Below the pieces are notes generated by a model. That model did no database searches and was not told where the DNA came from. It worked only from the letters and a program-made list of their open reading frames with translations. From positions 1-64,000 of the forward strand of contig CAWBNB010000012.1 of the NCBI GenBank assembly GCA_963789885.1: a DNA stretch of 64,000 bases, in the 5' to 3' direction. A program made the translations under genes and the position numbers. Shown one piece after another: positions 58,867-64,000 of the stretch; the first letter of the stretch is position 1, and the number at the start of each line of letters is the position of its first letter. Origin of the DNA: DATEDA01 sp963789885. Lineage in GTDB: Bacteria > Pseudomonadota > Gammaproteobacteria > Burkholderiales > SG8-39.

Positions 58867-59859
58867 ATGAGCAAGCTGCGCATCACCCTCGCCTGCTGGG
58901 GGTACGACCGGGTGGCGCCGCTTGCGTCCGGCGCGGTGCAGCCGGACGGCATCGATCTCGTCTTCCTCGATCTGCCGGTCGAGGAAACGTTCTTCCGCAT
59001 GGCGCGGCACCGCGAGTTCGACGCGTCCGAGATGTCGCTCTCGTCCTACACGGTGACGCTCGCGCGCGACGATCCGCCGTTCATCGCCATCCCGGTGTTT
59101 CCGTCGCGGATGTTCCGCCACGGCAGCATTTTCGTCTCGGCGAAGAGCGGGATCCGGGAGCCGCGCGAGCTTGCGGGCAGGCGCGTCGGGGTGCCCGAGT
59201 ACCAGATGACCGCTCCGGTGTGGATCCGCGGGATCCTGTCGGACGACTACGGCGTAAAGGCGGACAGCGTCGAGTACTACAGCGGCGGTGAGGAGCATCC
59301 CGGCCGCGAGGAGAAGCTCAAGCTCAACCTGCCGGCGCAGTTCCGGGTGCGGCCGCTCGGCCCGCAGCAGACGCTGTCCCGGATGATCGCCGACGGGGAG
59401 ATCGACGCGCTCTACACCGCCCGCACGCCGTCCACCTTCGCGTCACGGCCGAACGACGTGCGGCGGCTGTTCGGAAACTACGCCGAGGCCGAGCGCGACT
59501 ACTACCGGCGCACGCAAATCTTCCCGATCATGCATACGGTCGTGATCCGACGCGACGTGTACCGGGCAAACCCGTGGGTCGCGCAATCGCTCTTCAAGGC
59601 GTTCTCCGAAGCACGGCGGCGCACCCGCCACGACCTCCTCGAAGCGCACGCGCTCAAGGCGATGCTCCCGTGGCTCCCGGCGCACGTCGAGGAAGCGCGG
59701 CGCGAACTGGGAGACGACTGGTGGCCGTACGGCTTCGCGGCGAATCGTCACGTGCTCGATACGTTCCTGCGGTATCACCACGAGCAGGGGCTGTCGCCGA
59801 AGCGTCTTGCGCCCGAAGCGCTGTTCGCCCCGGAGACGCTCGAAAGCTTCGTGATCTAG
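58867..59859 (+). CDS. Periplasmic-binding-fold protein, 4,5-dihydroxyphthalate decarboxylase-like
   Basis: 330 residues without a signal peptide: MSKLRITLACWGYDRVAPLA, 'FDASEMSLSSYTVTLARDD', 'PRELAGRRVGVPEYQMTAPV', 'RGILSDDYGVKADSVEYYSG'. The fold is that of NMT1/THI5-like and ABC binding proteins, and the group includes enzymes annotated as 4,5-dihydroxyphthalate decarboxylases. No leader favours a cytoplasmic enzyme. It neighbours aromatic-type catabolic genes on the other strand, which fits a decarboxylase, but activity is not shown. Confidence 0.8.
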   Translation: MSKLRITLACWGYDRVAPLASGAVQPDGIDLVFLDLPVEETFFRMARHREFDASEMSLSSYTVTLARDDPPFIAIPVFPSRMFRHGSIFVSAKSGIREPRELAGRRVGVPEYQMTAPVWIRGILSDDYGVKADSVEYYSGGEEHPGREEKLKLNLPAQFRVRPLGPQQTLSRMIADGEIDALYTARTPSTFASRPNDVRRLFGNYAEAERDYYRRTQIFPIMHTVVIRRDVYRANPWVAQSLFKAFSEARRRTRHDLLEAHALKAMLPWLPAHVEEARRELGDDWWPYGFAANRHVLDTFLRYHHEQGLSPKRLAPEALFAPETLESFVI

Positions 59860-59869
59860 CGTTTTCGCC

Positions 59870-60646
59870 TCAAGCGCGCCCCGTCACCGCGGTGAGCATG
59901 CCGAGCGATCCCATCTCGATCCCGTCGACCGCGATCGACATCTCCTCGTCCGGAGCCTGCAGCGCGGCGACGTAGAGCAGTGGCAGGTAGTGCTCGGGCG
60001 TCGGGATCGAGAGCGCAGCGTCCGCGCCGCCCGCCTCGTACTCGATCAGCGCCTCGTGATCCCGGGCGGCGAGCGCAGCGCGCACGCGCTCGTTGAAGCG
60101 TACCGCCCAGTCGTAGGGAGAGGTATCGGCCCCGCGCCTTATCGCCCGCAGGTTGTGGACGACGTTGCCGCTGCCGACGACGAGGACGCCCTCGTCGCGC
60201 AGCGGCGCGAGCCTGCGGCCGACGTCGTAGTGGAAGCGCGGCGGCTGCCCGCCGTCCATGCTGAGCTGCACCACCGGGATGCTCGCGTCGGGGAACGCGT
60301 GCACCAGCACCGACCAGGCGCCGTGATCCAGCCCCCAACCCTGGTCGAGCTGGACGTCGATCGCGGCGAGCAGGTCGCCGACCCGCGCCGCAAGCGCCGG
60401 GTCCCCGGGCGCCGGGTACTGCACGTCGAACAGCGCCTGCGGGAAGCCGTAGAAGTCGTGAATCGTCTCGGGGCGCTCCATCGCGGTCACCGCGGTGCCG
60501 TGCGTGTACCAGTGGGCCGACACGCAGAGGATCGCTTTCGGGCGGGGCACCGACGCGCCGAGCCGGCGCCAGGCCTCGGTATAGCGGTTCCGGGCGAGCG
60601 TGTTCATCGGCGAGCCGTGACCGAAGAAGACCACGGGCATGCGCAT
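59870..60646 (-). CDS. Class III extradiol ring-cleavage dioxygenase (DODA/YgiD-like)
   Basis: 258 residues. Zinc/iron ligands are His in 'VVFFGHGSPMN', His in 'ILCVSAHWYTHG', and 'GLDHGAWSVLVHAFPDA', with a later His in 'GSGNVVHNLRAI'. This is the LigB-type DODA group (4,5-DOPA dioxygenase in plants, E. coli YgiD). The natural substrate is unknown. ATG at 60646 with GGAGG 7 bases upstream; an ATG at 60664 lies before this site and is rejected. Follows the lyase gene on the same strand. Confidence 0.9.
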   Translation of the reverse strand: MRMPVVFFGHGSPMNTLARNRYTEAWRRLGASVPRPKAILCVSAHWYTHGTAVTAMERPETIHDFYGFPQALFDVQYPAPGDPALAARVGDLLAAIDVQLDQGWGLDHGAWSVLVHAFPDASIPVVQLSMDGGQPPRFHYDVGRRLAPLRDEGVLVVGSGNVVHNLRAIRRGADTSPYDWAVRFNERVRAALAARDHEALIEYEAGGADAALSIPTPEHYLPLLYVAALQAPDEEMSIAVDGIEMGSLGMLTAVTGRA

Positions 60647-60660
60647 CGCGGTTCCTCCTT

Positions 60661-61593
60661 TCACGCGGCGCCGGCGAGCAGCGGATGCACGCCGCTCCGC
60701 GTCACCCGGCCGTGCAGTTCGCGGCCGAGCGACTGCTCGCAGAACCGCGCGGTGTCCACGAGCTGTCCGAGGTCGATCGCGGTGCGGATCCCGAGCGACT
60801 CGAACAGGCTGACGAGATCCTCGGTCGCCACGTTGCCGGTGAAGCCCTCACCGTACTTCACCTTGGCCGGATGGCCGCCGACGCCGCCGAACGAGCTGTC
60901 GAAGTGCCGCACCCCGGCTTCGTACGCCGCGACGTAGTTGACGAGCCCGGTGCCGCGGGTGTCGTGAAAGTGCGCGATCGGCGTCACCCCGGGCGCCTCG
61001 CGCGCGACGCGGGTGAACATCTGCCGTACCGACGCCGGGGTCGCCATGCCGGTGGTGTCGCCGAACGCGACGAGCGCGACGCCGAGCTCGGCGAAGCGCC
61101 GGGCGTCGGCGACGACGACGGCCGGGTCGACGGCGCCTTCGAACGGACACCCGAATGCCACCGAAACCGTCCCCACCATGCGGAAGCGGCCGCGGGCCGC
61201 CGCCACCATCTCGGCGACGTTCTGCCACTGCCCGGCGCGAGTGCGCTTCAGGTTGGTCTGCGTGTGGGATTCGGTCGCGGACACTAGGAGGCTGATCTCG
61301 TTCGCGCCGTACCCGAGCTCGAGGTCACCCACCGCCCGTTCGACCGCGCGCACGTTCGCGCATGTCGCCTTGTAGAACACCCCCTCGCGCCGCGGCAGCC
61401 GCCGGAGCAGGTCGGACGCGTCGGCGAACTGCGGGACAACCTTCGGGTTCGAGTACGACGTCGCCTCGATCCGCTCGAAGCCGATCGTCGCGAAGCGCTC
61501 GATCAGCGCGAGCTTGGCTTCGGTCGGGATGAAGTCCGGCTCGTGCTGGAGTCCGTCGCGGGCGAAGCACTCGCAGAGGATCACGTCGCGCAT
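60661..61593 (-). CDS. Hydroxymethylglutaryl-CoA lyase-like aldolase
   Basis: 310 residues, a TIM barrel of the HMGL-like/DRE-TIM family. Metal and base residues are in 'ECFARDGLQHEPDFIP' (RDGLQ), 'PIAHFHDTRGTGLVNYVAA' (HxH) and the C-terminal 'FDSSFGGVGGHPAKVKYGEG'. It cleaves HMG-CoA or a related 3-hydroxy-3-methyl acyl-CoA. The usual Cys of the GGCP loop is not present as such (here GVGGHP), so the substrate may differ. Located between a Bug protein and the dioxygenase on one strand. Confidence 0.88.
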   Translation of the reverse strand: MRDVILCECFARDGLQHEPDFIPTEAKLALIERFATIGFERIEATSYSNPKVVPQFADASDLLRRLPRREGVFYKATCANVRAVERAVGDLELGYGANEISLLVSATESHTQTNLKRTRAGQWQNVAEMVAAARGRFRMVGTVSVAFGCPFEGAVDPAVVVADARRFAELGVALVAFGDTTGMATPASVRQMFTRVAREAPGVTPIAHFHDTRGTGLVNYVAAYEAGVRHFDSSFGGVGGHPAKVKYGEGFTGNVATEDLVSLFESLGIRTAIDLGQLVDTARFCEQSLGRELHGRVTRSGVHPLLAGAA

Positions 61594-61600
61594 GGGCGGT

Positions 61601-62566
61601 TCACTCCGGTTTGATGCCGGCCTTTGCCACGACCTGAGCCCAGCGGGTGCGTTCCGCCGCCACCCACGCGCCGAACGCCTCCGGCGTGCCGGGCGACGGT
61701 TCGATGTTCTGCTTCTCGAACGTCGCCTTCACCTCCGGATCGGCGAGCGCCTGCGTGATCTCGGCGTTCAGCCGCGCGACGATCGGCTGCGGCGTGCCGG
61801 CAGGCACCACGATCCCCCACCAGAACTGCGCGTCGACGCCCGTCACGCCCTGCTCGGCGAAGCTGCGCACGTCGGGGAGCGCGCCGAGCCGCTTGTCGCC
61901 GGTCACGCCGAGCGCCCGGACCTTCCCCGCGCGGACGTGCGGCAGCGGCGCCGGCATTCCGTCGAGCAGGATCTGGACCTCGCCGCCCATGATCGCGGTG
62001 TACATCGGCGCTCCGCCCTTGTACGGCACGTGGACGATGTCGATCCCGGTCGCCTGCTTCAGCATCTCGGTGGCGAGGTGGTGAACGCTGCCCTGCCCCG
62101 GCGTTCCGTAGTTGAGCCGGCCCGGGTTCTGCTTCGCATAGGCGACGAACTCCGCGAGATCCTTCGCCGGCACCGACGGATGGACCATCAGCACGTACGG
62201 GCCGCGCGCGATCTCGACCACCGGCGCGAACGACTTCACCGGGTCGTACGCGACCGTCTTCAGGACCGCCGGCGCGACCGCGAGGTTCGCCGCCACCGCG
62301 AAGAGCATCGTGTAGCCGTCGGGCTCGGCGCGCGCCACCGAAGCGGCACCGATCGTGCCCGCGGCGCCGGCGCGGTTGTCGACCACCACCTGCTGGCCGA
62401 AACGCTGCGACAGCCTCGCGGCGAGCTGGCGCGCGACGATGTCGGTGGCGCCGCCGGGCGGGAACGCGTTCACCAGCGTGATCGGCTTCGACGGGTAGCC
62501 CTGTGCCGCGGCAGGGGCCGCCGCGCCTGCGAGCAGCACGAGCGCGAGCGCTCGGATCGCCCTCAT
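61601..62566 (-). CDS. Tripartite tricarboxylate transporter substrate-binding protein (Bug family)
   Basis: 321 residues. A signal peptide (MRAIRALALVLLAGAAAPAA, cleaved before QGYPSKPITLV) and the Bug fold: 'AFPPGGATDIVARQLAARLS', 'VVDNRAGAAGTIGAASVARA', 'GTPGQGSVHHLATEMLKQAT'. Periplasmic; delivers a carboxylate to a TctAB-type permease, which is not nearby, as is usual for the many Bug genes of betaproteobacteria. ATG overlaps the ligase stop (ATGA), so it is co-translated with the ligase. Confidence 0.93.
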   Translation of the reverse strand: MRAIRALALVLLAGAAAPAAAQGYPSKPITLVNAFPPGGATDIVARQLAARLSQRFGQQVVVDNRAGAAGTIGAASVARAEPDGYTMLFAVAANLAVAPAVLKTVAYDPVKSFAPVVEIARGPYVLMVHPSVPAKDLAEFVAYAKQNPGRLNYGTPGQGSVHHLATEMLKQATGIDIVHVPYKGGAPMYTAIMGGEVQILLDGMPAPLPHVRAGKVRALGVTGDKRLGALPDVRSFAEQGVTGVDAQFWWGIVVPAGTPQPIVARLNAEITQALADPEVKATFEKQNIEPSPGTPEAFGAWVAAERTRWAQVVAKAGIKPE

Positions 62567-64000
62567 CGCTTCACGCCCCGGTCGAGACCGAGCTCGCGCA
62601 GCGCGTGCTCGCGCAGTTTCGTCTTCTGCACCTTGCCGCTCGCAGTCATGCCGATCGCCTCGAAGTCCGGGACGATGCGCAGGTACCGTGGCACCCGGAA
62701 ATTGGCGCAGCGCGCCTTCATGAAGCCGAGCAGCTCGTCGGCCGTCGCTCCCGCGCCGGCGCGCAGGGTCACGTACGCCGCCGGCACTTCGCCGAGCCGC
62801 GCATCGGGGACGCCGATCACCTGCGCCGTGGCGACGGCCGGATGCGACAGCAGCACCTCCTCGACCTCCGCCGGCGCGACGTTCTCGCCGCCGACCCGGA
62901 ACACGTCCTTCAGCCGGCCCGACATCCGCAGACGGTTGTCGGCGGTAAGCGCGCCGAGGTCGCCGGTCCGCAGCCACCCGTCGGGGGTGAAAACCTTCGC
63001 GTTCGCCTCGGGGTTGTTGTAGTAGCCGCGCATCACGTTCCAGCCGCGCACCTGGATCTCGCCCTGCGTCTCTGGGGGCAGCGCAGCGAGGGTGTCCGGG
63101 TCGGCGATCCGCACGGCCACGCCCTCGTGCGGCTGCGCCAGGCCGGCGACGCGCAGCTCCAGCGAATCGCGGTGGTCGCTCATCACCACGTTCGGCGAGG
63201 CTTCCGAGAGCCCGTAGGCGGCGCAGATCGCGCGCGCGCCGAGCACGTCGACGATCCTGCGCATCGTCTCCGGGCCGGCCGCCGCCCATCCGCCGCGAAG
63301 GTGCAGCTTCGAGGGGTCGAAGTCGGCGTGGCTCATCAGGAGCTGGAAGAGCGTGTCGTTGCCGGAGATCAGCGTGCACCTTTCGCGGCTCATCAAGGCG
63401 AGCGCGGCGCCGGCCTCGAACGTCGGCAGCGTGACCAGGCACGCGCCGAACACGAGCGCCATCAGCGCCGACAGGGTCGAGCCGGCGACGTGGAAGAACG
63501 GGCGGCAGTTGAAGTAGCGGTCGTCAGCCCGGACCCCGATGCGCGAGCCTGCCGCCCAGGCGTTCCGCAACATGTTGTCGTGCGTGAGCACCACGCCCTT
63601 GGGGTAGGCGGTGGTTCCCGACGTGAACTGGATGAGCAGCGGGTCGTCGGGCTTCACCGCGCGCGCGGCATCCCGGATGGCCGCGTCGCTAACCGAGTCG
63701 CCGGCCGCAAGGAAGGCGGTCCAGCCGAGGGCAGCCTTCGGCACCTCCTCGCCGACGACCACCACGTCGCGCAGCGCCGGCAGCCGGTCCCCGGGGAGCT
63801 GCGCATCGACCGCCGGCTCCGCCTCCCGCAGGAACGACATGAAATCGATCTTCATGAACCGGTCGGCGAGCACGAGCGCCTTGGAGTCGGCCTGCTTCAG
63901 ACAGAACGCGAGCTCGGCGGCCTTGAACCGCGTGTTGACCGGCACCGTGACTGCACCGATCAGCGCCGCGCCGTAGAAGGTCTCGAGCCACTTCTCGTCG
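62563..64000 (-). CDS. AMP-dependent acyl-CoA synthetase (N-terminus beyond window)
   Basis: The frame runs open to the right edge ('WLETFYGAALIGAVTVPVN'), so the start is outside. Visible are the AMP-binding P-loop 'LIQFTSGTTAYPKGVVLTHD', 'AAYGLSEASPNVVMSD', 'WLRTGDLGALTADNRLRMSG' and the last catalytic Lys in 'GMTASGKVQKTKLREHAL'. It activates a carboxylic acid to its CoA ester. First gene of the unit ligase-Bug-lyase-dioxygenase, suggesting uptake and breakdown of an organic acid. Confidence 0.93.
   Translation of the reverse strand, partial: DEKWLETFYGAALIGAVTVPVNTRFKAAELAFCLKQADSKALVLADRFMKIDFMSFLREAEPAVDAQLPGDRLPALRDVVVVGEEVPKAALGWTAFLAAGDSVSDAAIRDAARAVKPDDPLLIQFTSGTTAYPKGVVLTHDNMLRNAWAAGSRIGVRADDRYFNCRPFFHVAGSTLSALMALVFGACLVTLPTFEAGAALALMSRERCTLISGNDTLFQLLMSHADFDPSKLHLRGGWAAAGPETMRRIVDVLGARAICAAYGLSEASPNVVMSDHRDSLELRVAGLAQPHEGVAVRIADPDTLAALPPETQGEIQVRGWNVMRGYYNNPEANAKVFTPDGWLRTGDLGALTADNRLRMSGRLKDVFRVGGENVAPAEVEEVLLSHPAVATAQVIGVPDARLGEVPAAYVTLRAGAGATADELLGFMKARCANFRVPRYLRIVPDFEAIGMTASGKVQKTKLREHALRELGLDRGVKR

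Overview
The window is high-GC DNA (roughly two thirds G+C by eye) from a Gram-negative bacterium, most likely a betaproteobacterium of Burkholderiales type. The signs are a PHA-granule phasin, a Bug-type tripartite-tricarboxylate binding protein, a LysR/DUF2917 pair, the glyA-nrdR-ribD order, a zinc-free L33, and PEP-CTERM proteins, which imply an exosortase encoded elsewhere. Taxonomy rests on gene content only.

Layout. 0-2.1 kb: the end of an IS4-family element and an IS110-family (IS1111-like) element with a long non-coding end, next to the rpmB-rpmG operon. 2.8-21 kb: housekeeping and envelope genes, mostly on the minus strand. These include a desaturase, a tight run nhaP-type antiporter/TraB/purN/rsmB/PLD/mscS with 4-bp overlaps, an MFS pump, a pirin, a trypsin-like protease, a four-PAS diguanylate cyclase, a lipoprotein-thioredoxin fusion, gluQ, a hydrolase, an NDH-2-like oxidoreductase and an EamA carrier. 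21.2-27.7 kb: phaP with a clear promoter and terminator, a CinA-like protein, an EI24 protein and hrpA.

27.8-39.7 kb is an accessory region of lower GC. It is a mosaic of small unknown genes and broken mobile-element pieces: a tRNA-like sequence, a 16-bp repeat of the tRNA 3' end, the tail of a tyrosine recombinase, a truncated IS256-type transposase, a period-10 tandem repeat, and a 25-bp exact repeat of the ribE 3' end at 30.78 and 39.7 kb. It also holds four copies of an unrecognised ~100-residue protein family in both orientations, secreted and PEP-CTERM proteins, an SRAP/YedK protein, a frameshifted nuclease and a ricin-type lectin.

39.7-49.4 kb: riboflavin genes (ribE, ribD), nrdR, glyA, an M48 protease, rtcB, a methyltransferase, and one gene that fuses arginase to ornithine aminotransferase. 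Together with putA at 54-57 kb it would give a route arginine -> ornithine -> P5C/glutamate semialdehyde -> glutamate. 49.5-64 kb: a small His/Asp/Glu-rich protein behind a textbook sigma-54 promoter, a PLP ammonia-lyase-like enzyme, phosphatases, an M61 peptidase with PDZ, putA, a LysR regulator, and a catabolic cluster (acyl-CoA ligase, Bug protein, HMG-CoA-lyase-like aldolase, extradiol dioxygenase) running off the right edge.

The most interesting items are the arginase-aminotransferase fusion, the protease whose PEP-CTERM sorting signal lies in frame just behind a TGA, the repeated unknown family in the island, the ribE 3'-end duplication, and the sigma-54-driven small protein.
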